Positions 1 to 6,488 of a stretch of DNA of 11,939 bases are shown one piece after another. Origin of the DNA: CAKSKB01 sp034186235 (GTDB lineage Bacteria > Bacillota > Clostridia > HGM11514). Within the stretch, counting starts at the first letter, position 1. Each line of letters starts with the position of its first letter. The DNA lies in contig JAXGBA010000129.1 in NCBI GenBank assembly GCA_034186235.1, positions 1-11,939 on the forward strand, read 5' to 3'. The position numbers and the translations under genes are program-made. Under the pieces are notes generated by a model. That model ran no database searches and was not told the DNA's origin. It saw only the letters and a list, made by a program, of their open reading frames with translations.

Positions 1-204
1 CTGATAATATACGGGAGCGGAAGGCTTTCGGGCGGTACGGTCAATTCGTATTCCGACCACCGCATAGTTATGGCGGCAGCAGTTTTATCGGTAATATCAA
101 GCGAAAAAATCACGATTACCGGTGCGGAGGCGGCGGATAAATCCTACCCTTCGTTCTTTGAAGATTTTAAAGCTCTCGGAGGTGAATTTGATGTTGAATA
201 TTGA
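1..204 (+). CDS. aroA: 3-phosphoshikimate 1-carboxyvinyltransferase (EPSP synthase), C-terminal 67 residues only
   Basis: This is the 3' end of a gene that begins before the window; it reads in frame from base 1 to a TGA at 202-204. The enzyme joins shikimate-3-phosphate and phosphoenolpyruvate to form EPSP, the penultimate step to chorismate, in the cytoplasm. The fragment carries the family hallmark NSYSDHRIVMA (fragment residues 15-25), with the Asp-His-Arg triad that contacts PEP, and AADKSYPSFFEDF (44-56), where the Lys matches the PEP-binding Lys near the C-terminus of the E. coli enzyme (Lys411). The terminal length and the ending in a GG-x-F stretch are normal, so the 3' end is intact. 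Its last 14 bases overlap the start of aroC, which implies translational coupling in one operon. Identification is firm; nothing can be said about the missing N-terminal part, including its class. Confidence 0.95.
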   Translation: MIIYGSGRLSGGTVNSYSDHRIVMAAAVLSVISSEKITITGAEAADKSYPSFFEDFKALGGEFDVEY

Positions 205-1156
205 AATTTTCGGTTCTTCGCACGGCCCGGAAATCGGCTGCGTTATCGACGGAATGCCCATTGGCGAAAAAGTGGATTTTGACGAACTGAGCAGCTTTCT
301 TAAACGCCGTGCCCCCGGGAACAGTCCGTTTTCAACTCCCAGGCGTGAGCCGGATGAGCCGATTTTTGAGGAAGGTATCGAAAATGGTATAATTACGGGC
401 AAAATCAGGGCAGTTATTAAAAATACCAATATAAGGCGAAATGATTACGGTAACCTGAGTTTTGTTCCAAGACCCGGCCATGCGGACTACACCGCCTATG
501 TAAAATTCGGCGGAAAGCTCGATATGAGCGGCGGAGGCCCGTTTTCCGGGAGGCTTACCGCACCTTACTGCATAGCCGGCGGAATTGCACTTCAGATTCT
601 TAAAAGGCGCGGAATAACCGTTTCGTCGGAGATTCTGTCTATCCATGGAGTTTCGGGCGAAAAAATGTATGATGAGATTACAAAAGCGCGGGAAAAAAGT
701 GATTCTGTCGGCGGTATTGCCGAATGCCGCATAGAAGGTGTACCGGCGGGAATCGGCGGAATGTACACCGACGGTCTTGAAAGCATCATTTCCCGTGAGG
801 TTTTCGGAATCCCTGCAATAAAGGGCATAGAGTTTGGCGCAGGCTTCGGTTCTGCCGGGCTTTACGGTTCCGAAAACAATGACCCGTTTGAGATATCGGA
901 TGGAAAAATAATAACAAAAACTAATAACTGCGGCGGAATATTGGGCGGAATATCAGACGGTATGCCGATTGTTTTCCGCGTTGCAATAAAGCCGACCCCG
1001 TCAATTGCGGCGGAGCAGATGTCGGTTGACTTGAAAGAAATGAAAAATACAGAACTTAAAATCCACGGCAGGCATGACCCGTGCATTGTTCCGAGAGCAC
1101 TTCCTCCGCTTGAGTCGGCTGCCGCAATATCAATATTAAAGGTTGGTGAACTGTAA
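191..1156 (+). CDS. aroC: Chorismate synthase, compact clostridial type
   Basis: AroC converts EPSP to chorismate by 1,4-elimination of phosphate and needs reduced FMN. I start it at ATG 191, giving 321 residues, because GGAGGT at 178-183 sits seven bases upstream and homology begins there; an in-frame ATG at 122 only adds unrelated residues inside aroA. Family marks are visible: GSSHGPEIGCVIDG (8-21) with His11, KRRAPGNS (38-45), PRPGHADYTAYVKFGG (93-108) with the second catalytic His97, GGGPFSGRLTAP (114-125), NNCGGILGGISDGMP (245-259) and GRHDPCIVPRALPPLE (293-308). The SGRLTAP version is the form I recall from clostridial AroC. The protein is shorter than the usual 350-390 residues: the N-terminal N-T-x-G strand is missing and the C-terminus stops soon after the last signature. 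The common GESHG motif reads GSSHG. All other marks are kept, so it is probably functional. Its TAA overlaps the pheA start by one base. Confidence 0.95.
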   Translation: MLNIEIFGSSHGPEIGCVIDGMPIGEKVDFDELSSFLKRRAPGNSPFSTPRREPDEPIFEEGIENGIITGKIRAVIKNTNIRRNDYGNLSFVPRPGHADYTAYVKFGGKLDMSGGGPFSGRLTAPYCIAGGIALQILKRRGITVSSEILSIHGVSGEKMYDEITKAREKSDSVGGIAECRIEGVPAGIGGMYTDGLESIISREVFGIPAIKGIEFGAGFGSAGLYGSENNDPFEISDGKIITKTNNCGGILGGISDGMPIVFRVAIKPTPSIAAEQMSVDLKEMKNTELKIHGRHDPCIVPRALPPLESAAAISILKVGEL

Positions 1157-2292
1157 TGAATCTTGAAGAAATCAGAAATCAAATCAACAGTGTGGACGAT
1201 GAGCTTTCGGCGCTTTTTCTCAAACGCATGGAGCTTGCCGGCGAGGTGGCAAAGTTTAAGGCGGAGAATAATCTTCCCATACTTAACCGCAGCCGTGAAA
1301 GGGACATTATTTCACGCCTCAGTGCAATGTACCCCGAGGATATGTCGCTTTATATAAAGGTGCTTTACAACACGCTTTTCGACCTCAGCCGTTCATATCA
1401 GGGGAGGCTTACAGGTAAATCGGGCGAAACGGCAAAACAGCTTAAGACCGTTTCGGAAAGAACCGAGAAGGTATTTCCGTCCACTGCAATCGTTGCATGC
1501 CAGGGCACCGAGGGTGCATATTCGCAGCAAATCTGCGATAAGCTTTTCGCAAATCCTACGATTATGTACATGAACTCATTCAGAGGTGTGTTTGATGCGG
1601 TTGAGCAGGGGCTTTGCCGCTACGGTATTCTCCCTGTTGAAAACAGTATTCACGGAAGCGTCGGCGAAGTGTATGACCTTATGGATTCGCATAAGTTCTG
1701 CATTGTAAGAAGCTCAAGGCTTCAGATAAACCATTGCCTGCTTGCGAAACCTGGGACTTCGGTTTCCGATATCAAAGAGATTTTCTCTCACGAACAGGCA
1801 ATCGGTCAGTGCGAGAAATTTCTGTCAGAGCACAAGGGCATAAAGGTCACTGTATGCGAAAACACCGCAGTTGCCGCAAAAATGGTTTCCGAGAGCGAAA
1901 GGCGTGATGTGGCTGCGATTTCATCAGGCATCTGCGCGCAGCTTTACGGACTTTCGGTAATTGCCGAGGATATTCAGGACTTTTCAAATAACTACACGAA
2001 ATTCATATGCATTTCCAAAAAGCCGGAAATATATCCCGGTGCCGATAAAATCAGCGTAATTGTACGCCTTCCGCACCGTCCCGGCGCACTTTACGACCTT
2101 ATGTCGAAGTTTGCGGCTCTCGGAATCAACCTTACAAAAATCGAAAGCCGTCCGATAAGAAACCGCGATTTTGAGTTCATGTTCTACCTTGAAATGGAAG
2201 TTTCGGTGTACTCCGCAGAGCTTATACAGCTTCTTTCCGAGCTTGAGGCCGAAATGGATTTCTCTTACCTCGGCAGCTATTCAGAGGTGTAA
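1156..2292 (+). CDS. pheA: Bifunctional chorismate mutase / prephenate dehydratase (P-protein)
   Basis: This P-protein turns chorismate into prephenate and then phenylpyruvate, the committed route to phenylalanine. The 378 residues match the usual P-protein length. Residues 1-80 form an AroQ chorismate mutase helix bundle, with Arg7, Arg24, Lys35, Arg47 and Glu48 at the positions of E. coli Arg11, Arg28, Lys39, Arg51 and Glu52; the place of Asp48 is Asn44. Residues about 110-287 are prephenate dehydratase, with ACQGTEGAYS (114-123), LPVENSIHGSV (159-169) and NNYTKF (278-283). Residues 298-375 are an ACT domain with PGAL (309-312) and ESRP (330-333), which bind phenylalanine in the family, so feedback inhibition is expected. 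The catalytic T-R-F motif reads T-K-F here. The start codon overlaps the aroC stop as TAATG, and the next gene begins two bases after the stop. Confidence 0.96.
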   Translation: MNLEEIRNQINSVDDELSALFLKRMELAGEVAKFKAENNLPILNRSRERDIISRLSAMYPEDMSLYIKVLYNTLFDLSRSYQGRLTGKSGETAKQLKTVSERTEKVFPSTAIVACQGTEGAYSQQICDKLFANPTIMYMNSFRGVFDAVEQGLCRYGILPVENSIHGSVGEVYDLMDSHKFCIVRSSRLQINHCLLAKPGTSVSDIKEIFSHEQAIGQCEKFLSEHKGIKVTVCENTAVAAKMVSESERRDVAAISSGICAQLYGLSVIAEDIQDFSNNYTKFICISKKPEIYPGADKISVIVRLPHRPGALYDLMSKFAALGINLTKIESRPIRNRDFEFMFYLEMEVSVYSAELIQLLSELEAEMDFSYLGSYSEV

Positions 2293-2294
2293 TT

Positions 2295-3521
2295 ATGGAA
2301 TACGGACTCATCGGCGAAAAACTCGGTCATAGTTACTCGGGTGTAATCCACGGAAAAATAGGGGATTACGGCTACGAGCTTTGTGAAATTCCGAAAGACG
2401 AGCTTGCCGCTTTTATGGAAAAACACGATTTCAAAGGTATAAATGTAACGATACCTTATAAAAAGGATGTAATTCCGTTTCTCGATGAAATATCGCCCGA
2501 AGCCGAAAAAATCGGGGCTGTGAACACGATTGTAAACAGCGGAGGAAGACTTTTCGGATACAATACGGATATTGACGGTTTTCTTTACATGGCGAGGCGT
2601 GCCGGGATTGAGCTTTCGGGGAAAAAGGTTGTTATTCTCGGCAGCGGCGGAACAAGCCTTACAGCCCGTGCCGCAGCTGAAATGAGCGGATCGGCAGAAA
2701 TCGTTACTGTTTCAAGAAACGGAAGTGATAATTACGGCAACATCGGCAAGCATTTTGACGCCGAAATTATAATTAACACGACCCCTGTAGGAATGTATCC
2801 GAATGTGTGCGCTTCGCCGATACAGCTTGACGGGTTTAAAAACCTTGAAGGTGTGATTGATGTAATTTACAATCCTGTCCGTACGGAACTTATAATGCAG
2901 GCTGAAAAAATGGGTGTTAAATGTACCTCGGGTTTGCCGATGCTGGCTGCACAGGCGGTTTATGCGTATGATAAATTTTTCGGAAAGACCTCCGGTGAGG
3001 ATCTTTTTGAAAAAATAATATCGGAAACCAACTTTGAAACCGAAAATATAATTCTTATCGGTATGCCGGGCAGCGGTAAAACGACCGTAGGGAAGCGGCT
3101 TGCGCAGATGCTTAACCGTGAATTTATCGATACGGACGTGTATATAGAAACGCAGAAGAATACTACGATTCCGAAGCTGTTTGAAGCCTTAGGCGAGGAT
3201 GGCTTCAGAATGATTGAATCCGATGTTGCAGAGTGCGTCGGGAAGCTTTCCGGCAAAGTGATTGCAACAGGCGGCGGTATTGTAACAAGGCTTGAAAACT
3301 ATGAACGCCTTCACCGAAACGGCAAGATAATTTTTGTGGAAAGGGATATAAATCTGCTTGAACTGTCCGGCAGACCCCTTTCAAAAGACCGAACCGCAGT
3401 TGAAAGAATGTACAGAGAACGGTATGATTCTTATGTGCAATTTGCTGATTTTTCGGCAGATAATAACGGTGAAATTGAAGAAACAGCAAAAAAGATATTA
3501 CAATACTGTTACAAAGCTTGA
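2295..3521 (+). CDS. aroE-aroK: Fused shikimate dehydrogenase - shikimate kinase
   Basis: One reading frame of 408 residues encodes two consecutive shikimate-pathway enzymes. Residues 1-240 are AroE, the NADPH-dependent reduction of 3-dehydroshikimate: GLIGEKLGHSYSGVIH (4-19) with the substrate serines 13 and 15, NVTIPYK (50-56) with catalytic Lys56, GYNTDIDG (88-95) with Asp92, the Rossmann loop LGSGGT (115-120), and NTTPVGMYP (161-169). Residues about 250-408 are shikimate kinase, which phosphorylates the product: Walker A GMPGSGKTT (256-264), FIDTD (277-281), FRMIE (304-308), ATGGG (324-328), lid GRPL (359-362) and YRERYDSY (373-380). The key residues of both halves are intact. The start is set by GAGGTG at 2284-2289. 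A short linker (about 230-250) joins the halves with no stop or frameshift signature. Channelling between the sites is possible but only inferred. Confidence 0.95.
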   Translation: MEYGLIGEKLGHSYSGVIHGKIGDYGYELCEIPKDELAAFMEKHDFKGINVTIPYKKDVIPFLDEISPEAEKIGAVNTIVNSGGRLFGYNTDIDGFLYMARRAGIELSGKKVVILGSGGTSLTARAAAEMSGSAEIVTVSRNGSDNYGNIGKHFDAEIIINTTPVGMYPNVCASPIQLDGFKNLEGVIDVIYNPVRTELIMQAEKMGVKCTSGLPMLAAQAVYAYDKFFGKTSGEDLFEKIISETNFETENIILIGMPGSGKTTVGKRLAQMLNREFIDTDVYIETQKNTTIPKLFEALGEDGFRMIESDVAECVGKLSGKVIATGGGIVTRLENYERLHRNGKIIFVERDINLLELSGRPLSKDRTAVERMYRERYDSYVQFADFSADNNGEIEETAKKILQYCYKA

Positions 3522-3546
3522 ATTTTCCTCCGAAATCTGCTATTAT
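3518..3546 (+). promoter_or_regulatory. Sigma-A-like promoter for the secreted stalk-domain gene
   Basis: TTGAAT (3518-3523) and TATTAT (3541-3546) are separated by 17 bases, one and one mismatch-level deviations from a housekeeping promoter. The -35 box overlaps the stop codon of the aroE-aroK fusion. Transcription would start near 3553, leaving a leader of about 25 bases before ATG 3578. No terminator is visible between the two genes, so read-through from the aromatic operon is also possible. Confidence 0.6.
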
Positions 3547-3577
3547 AGTATGTGGTTGATAACCGAAGGAGGATTAT

Positions 3578-4219
3578 ATGTTTAAAAAACTGATATCTCT
3601 TGCACTTTCGGCTGCGCTTTCCTTTACGGTGTTTACCTCGGCTTCGGCAATGTCTGTCATGATTAATGGCGATGATATAGAGATGGAATCCAGAATTATG
3701 AACGACACGGCTTTTGTGCCTGTCCGCAGTATTTTAGAGGTTCTCGGTGCTGAAATTGAGTGGCATGCGGAAACGCAGACTGTTATTGCGTGGATTTCCA
3801 CTACAAAAGTAACATTTAGAAATAATACCGATTACATAACTGTCAACGGGGTAAGAAATAACCTCGGTGCAGCCGTTCAGGTTATTGACGGGACAACTTA
3901 TGTGCCGCTCCGTGCGGTTGCGGAGGCTCTCGGCAGCACCGTTTCATACGATGATGAACGCCGCATGATTGTTATTGTAAAAGGCGAACTCCCGTGGACA
4001 ATCGGCGATGTTTTCAATGGTATTATGTGCATGAAGGGCTGGGACGGCGATATTGCTTTCTCAATCGGCGAAACGGTTAATATCGACGGTATTGATTGCG
4101 CAAAAATTACAGCGTACGGTGATAACGGTGCGGTAGGTGAGTTTGCGGTTTCGTATAATTTTGCGGATGTGTTCGATTTGTCGGACGGTGCGCAGGACAG
4201 GATTTATCTTTGCAGATAG
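3578..4219 (+). CDS. Secreted protein with copper-amine-oxidase-N-terminal-like (stalk) domain
   Basis: The start is clear: GAAGGAGG (3565-3572) precedes ATG 3578 by five bases. Residues 1-24 are a signal peptide with Lys3-Lys4, a hydrophobic core, and an ASA cleavage motif at 22-24, so the mature protein is probably exported. Residues about 27-135 fit the PF07833-type stalk domain by its two paired signatures, AFVPVRSILEVLGAEIEW (45-62) and TYVPLRAVAEALGSTVSY (108-125), each followed by a beta strand (V-I-A, I-V-I). In Clostridia this domain is common on secreted or wall-attached proteins and does not imply amine oxidase activity; no copper-binding catalytic domain is present. Residues 136-213 are a small mixed beta region I do not recognise. 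No sortase motif, SLH repeat or membrane anchor follows. The gene is monocistronic, with a promoter before it and a terminator after it. Its role is unknown. Confidence 0.8.
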   Translation: MFKKLISLALSAALSFTVFTSASAMSVMINGDDIEMESRIMNDTAFVPVRSILEVLGAEIEWHAETQTVIAWISTTKVTFRNNTDYITVNGVRNNLGAAVQVIDGTTYVPLRAVAEALGSTVSYDDERRMIVIVKGELPWTIGDVFNGIMCMKGWDGDIAFSIGETVNIDGIDCAKITAYGDNGAVGEFAVSYNFADVFDLSDGAQDRIYLCR

Positions 4220-4233
4220 TTTAATAGTACAGT

Positions 4234-4264
4234 AATCTGCCCAAACACGGGCAGATTTTGTTTT
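4234..4264 (+). terminator. Rho-independent terminator after the stalk-domain gene
   Basis: A perfect nine-base-pair stem, AATCTGCCC (4234-4242) with GGGCAGATT (4249-4257), closes a six-base loop and is followed by TTGTTTT. It begins 15 bases after the stop codon of the upstream gene. Confidence 0.9.
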
Positions 4265-4402
4265 GGGTATATAATTTGCTTTTGAGACAGTGACGATGTA
4301 TCATATGATAATATGCACAAGAAGCTCTTGTGGCACAGAACCCAAACTCTCGGCAGAGGTGACGGCTGCTGTGACTTTTGCCTTAAAATAAGGGATTAAT
4401 CG
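4265..4402. other. Short intergenic stretch with no assigned gene
   Basis: This stretch lies between two terminators and has no gene I can support. It holds a small perfect hairpin, CACAAGA-AGC-TCTTGTG (4316-4332), not followed by a T-run, and a 31-codon open frame at 4296-4391 without a convincing ribosome binding site. Part of that frame reads CGTEPKL, which loosely recalls the C-terminal SGTEPK motif of phosphohexomutases; it may be a decayed remnant or coincidence. Confidence 0.35.
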
Positions 4403-4448
4403 AAAAAGCTGCGATGAAACAAAAAAATGTTTCGACGCAGCTTTTTTT
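4403..4448. terminator. Bidirectional terminator at the 3' end of rarA
   Basis: The arms AAAAAGCTGCG..GAAAC (4403-4420) and GTTTC..CGCAGCTTTTT (4429-4446) pair with a two-by-two internal mismatch, around an A-rich eight-base loop. Runs of A on the left and T on the right give a U-tract in either direction. On the - strand it starts directly after the rarA stop (4450-4452), so its main client is rarA; on the + strand it would stop any residual read-through. Confidence 0.85.
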
Positions 4449-4449
4449 A

Positions 4450-5715
4450 TTAATTCTTGATTTTATCCCAGTACTCTTTAAATCCCTGTTCGATTTTATT
4501 CTGACCCGGAGTGTAATATGAAGCGCCTTTTATGCTGTCCGGGAGATACTGCTGGCTGACATAGTTTCCGGGATAATCGTGAGGATATTTATATGTAAGC
4601 CCGTGTCCGAGTTTTTTTGCGCCTTTATAATGAGAGTCCCTTAAATGGTCGGGTATGCTGCCACCGTTCGGAAGGTCAGAGAGGGCGGAGTCGATTGCGG
4701 TAATAACCGAATTTGATTTCGGGGCGGAAGCAAGCATTATAACCGCCTCGGAAAGCGGAAGGCGAGCCTCCGGAAGCCCGAGCATAAGTGCGGCGTCAAT
4801 GCACGATTTTGTTATGCTTACCGCCTGAGGATATGCAAGCCCTATGTCCTCGGACGCCATAACCATAATTCTTCTGCAAAGCGACTGCAAATCGCCTGCC
4901 TCTATAAGCCGTGCCGCATAATGAAGCGCAGCGTTGACATCGCTTCCTCTTACCGACTTTTGAAGTGCGCTTAAAATATCGTAGTGATTATCACCGTCGC
5001 GGTCGTAGTTCAGCGCTTTTTTACCTGTTGCTTCGACAGCGGTTTCTATATCTATTTCGATTTTATCTTCCGATAAAAGGCTTAAAACGCACAGCTCCAC
5101 CGCTGTTATCGCACGCCTTACATCTCCCGAGCAGCTGTTTGAAATATGCAGTGCCGCTTCGTCTGTAATCGAGATTTCCTTGTCCGGGTAGTCGTTTTGC
5201 ATGACTTTAACCGCACGCAAAATGGCTTCTTCAATGTCCTCGGGTTCAACTCTTTTAAATTCAAATATGCTGCAGCGGCTCAGAATTGCACCGAAAACAT
5301 AAAAATACGGGTTTTCGGTGGTGCTTGAAATAAGTGTTATATCGCCGTTTTCTACAAATTCAAGAAGCGATTGCTGCTGTTTTTTATTAAAGTTCTGAAT
5401 TTCGTCCAGATATAAAAGTATGCCGCCCTGCGCATCAAAGCTGCCGATGTCGGATATTATTTCCTTAATGTCGGAAACCGACGCATTTGTTGCATTAAGC
5501 TTATAAAACTTTTTATCAGAAATCCTTGCCATGATGTTTGCAACCGTGGTTTTTCCCGTGCCGGCAGGACCGTAAAAAATCATGTTCGGGATATTCTTGC
5601 TTTTTGCTATTCTGTTGAGTATTTTCCCTTCGCCCAGGATATGCTTCTGCCCGACAACCTCCGAAAGCTCGGTCGGTCTCATTCTATCCGCAAGAGGGCG
5701 CAGTTTATTATCCAT
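4450..5715 (-). CDS. rarA: Replication-associated recombination protein A, AAA+ ATPase (RarA/MgsA)
   Basis: RarA (MgsA; Mgs1/WRNIP1 in eukaryotes) is a clamp-loader-like AAA+ ATPase that acts at stalled replication forks with SSB and DNA polymerase. The 421 residues are of family length. Seen in order are RPTELSEVVGQ (13-23), Walker A GPAGTGKTT (49-57), Walker B LYLDEIQ (101-107), sensor 1 SSTTENP (130-136), LSRC with the arginine-finger candidate Arg147, and sensor 2 GDVRRAI (197-203). The C-terminal MgsA domain is marked by PDHLRDSHYKGAKKLGHG (355-372), YKYPHDYPG (375-383) and QQYLP (388-392). The start ATG (5713-5715) has AAAGGTG just upstream on the - strand. The gene is alone on this strand, with its own promoter and terminator. 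No truncation or lost motif is seen. Confidence 0.96.
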   Translation of the reverse strand: MDNKLRPLADRMRPTELSEVVGQKHILGEGKILNRIAKSKNIPNMIFYGPAGTGKTTVANIMARISDKKFYKLNATNASVSDIKEIISDIGSFDAQGGILLYLDEIQNFNKKQQQSLLEFVENGDITLISSTTENPYFYVFGAILSRCSIFEFKRVEPEDIEEAILRAVKVMQNDYPDKEISITDEAALHISNSCSGDVRRAITAVELCVLSLLSEDKIEIDIETAVEATGKKALNYDRDGDNHYDILSALQKSVRGSDVNAALHYAARLIEAGDLQSLCRRIMVMASEDIGLAYPQAVSITKSCIDAALMLGLPEARLPLSEAVIMLASAPKSNSVITAIDSALSDLPNGGSIPDHLRDSHYKGAKKLGHGLTYKYPHDYPGNYVSQQYLPDSIKGASYYTPGQNKIEQGFKEYWDKIKN

Positions 5716-5733
5716 AAATCATCACCTTTCTAC

Positions 5734-5762
5734 ATTATAATACAAAAACTGTTTCAAGTCAA
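5734..5762 (-). promoter_or_regulatory. Sigma-A-like promoter of rarA
   Basis: Read on the - strand, TTGACT (complement of 5757-5762) and a consensus TATAAT (complement of 5734-5739) are exactly 17 bases apart. Transcription would begin near 5727, only about a dozen bases before the start codon, so the leader is very short and holds little beyond the ribosome binding site. Confidence 0.75.
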
Positions 5763-5794
5763 CAGAAAAAAATTGCGTTCTTTGTCGAATGGGA

Positions 5795-5823
5795 TTGACT
5801 ATTGGAAAAAAATGTGATAACAT
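5795..5823 (+). promoter_or_regulatory. Promoter of the orphan HTH gene, extended -10 type
   Basis: TTGACT (5795-5800), a 17-base spacer and TAACAT (5818-5823) with TG one base upstream of the -10 box (5815-5816) form a plausible housekeeping promoter. It diverges from the rarA promoter; the two -35 boxes share the sequence TTGACT and their facing edges are 32 bases apart. Confidence 0.6.
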
Positions 5824-5876
5824 TTATATTAATGCATGCATAATAATATAATGAATACACGAAAGGACAGTTACGA

Positions 5877-6287
5877 ATGACAGTAAACGAAGCGAAAGCA
5901 GAACTGCGGGAGTACCGTATATCATCAGAAAAACTGGCATCTTTGCATGAGATGCATGTTACAAAATATCTTAATCTCGGCATGATGAGGTTCAAGACAG
6001 AGAGCGGCTGCCGCTCAAAAGCACTGCTTCAGAGAATGAAAAGGGCGGAAAAGAAGGAAAAAGAACTTGAAACGGCTGAAAAATACGCCGTTCGCCACTC
6101 CGAAAGCGTGAGAAGAACCATTGACAGAAAGCTGTCTATGCTTTCTGAGCTTGACCGAAAAATACTTACCGAAAAATATTACAAAAACCGTTCTCTTATA
6201 GCCGTAAGCATGGAGCTTTGCTATGAATACACATGGCTTTGCAAGCTTCACAAAAGGGCTTTGGAGAACTATGCCGAACTTGACTAA
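5877..6287 (+). CDS. Small orphan protein with sigma-region-4-like C-terminal helix-turn-helix
   Basis: I do not recognise a named family. The 136-residue product starts at ATG 5877, with AAAGGA nine bases before it. Residues 1-80 are highly charged and helical in character, with a Lys/Glu/Arg-rich coiled-coil-like run at about 51-72. Residues 88-134, beginning LSELDRKILTEKYYKNRS and ending in a K-R-A-L-E-N-Y helix, have the pattern of a sigma-70 region 4 or the phage regulators of the ArpU/RinA/DUF1492 type: an L-x-x-L-D-R-x-I-L opener, an aromatic 'YY' step, then two helices. A DNA-binding or RNA-polymerase-binding regulator is therefore plausible but inferred. It has its own promoter and terminator and diverges from rarA; no phage structural genes lie nearby. 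It could be a relic of a mobile element or a genuine host regulator. Confidence 0.6.
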   Translation: MTVNEAKAELREYRISSEKLASLHEMHVTKYLNLGMMRFKTESGCRSKALLQRMKRAEKKEKELETAEKYAVRHSESVRRTIDRKLSMLSELDRKILTEKYYKNRSLIAVSMELCYEYTWLCKLHKRALENYAELD

Positions 6288-6301
6288 ATTTGAATATGTT
6301 T

Positions 6302-6334
6302 AAATAAGGCTGCCATTGCGCTGCCTTATTTTTT
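6302..6334 (+). terminator. Rho-independent terminator after the orphan HTH gene
   Basis: AATAAGGC (6303-6310) pairs with GCCTTATT (6323-6330) around a 12-base loop, followed by TTTT. The stem starts about 15 bases after the TAA at 6285-6287. There is no matching T-run in the other direction, so it acts on the + strand only. Confidence 0.75.
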
Positions 6335-6416
6335 GAAATTTTTTGAATATAAATTTTTCTATGTATAATAATATAAAAGAAGTTTGATTTTTTGCGGAAA
6401 TGTGGTAAAATAAAGG

Positions 6417-6422
6417 TATAAT
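6417..6422 (+). promoter_or_regulatory. Upstream -10 box of the PTS operon leader
   Basis: A consensus TATAAT lies here. At the expected -35 position there is no good hexamer (the nearest, TTGCGG at 6392-6397, gives a 19-base spacer), and a copy of the GAAATGYGGTA motif occupies the -35/spacer region. This would fit an activator-dependent or regulated promoter. A transcript from here would contain the whole downstream inverted repeat. Confidence 0.4.
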
Positions 6423-6482
6423 ATTGCAATATGTTTCCCAAATGTGTCAAAAAATCAAAAATAAATTACCGCATTTCTGCGC

Positions 6483-6488
6483 TATAAT
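6483..6488 (+). promoter_or_regulatory. Downstream -10 box of the PTS operon leader
   Basis: A second consensus TATAAT lies within the 25-base interval between the two arms of the inverted repeat. At a 17-base spacing the -35 region reads AATAAA, far from consensus. Transcription would start near 6495, about 40 bases before ATG 6534. The arms sit over the spacer and just downstream of the start point, a typical operator arrangement. Confidence 0.45.

Noticed and set aside
122..190. Longer N-terminus for AroC from an in-frame ATG at 122
   Set aside because: The extra 23 residues are basic, unlike the N-terminus of any chorismate synthase, and lie inside aroA in another frame. ATG 191 has a well-spaced GGAGGT.
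3578..4219. Copper amine oxidase enzyme
   Set aside because: Only the N-terminal stalk-like domain is present in 213 residues; the catalytic domain with its topaquinone Tyr and copper-binding His residues is absent.
4316..4332. Hairpin CACAAGA-AGC-TCTTGTG as a terminator or small RNA
   Set aside because: The stem is only seven pairs with a three-base loop and is not followed by a T-run; it is within a gap already bounded by two good terminators.
5877..6287. Prophage or mobile element
   Set aside because: The gene resembles phage regulators only in its C-terminal HTH pattern; no integrase, attachment repeat, structural gene or transposase is present, and the flanks are housekeeping genes.
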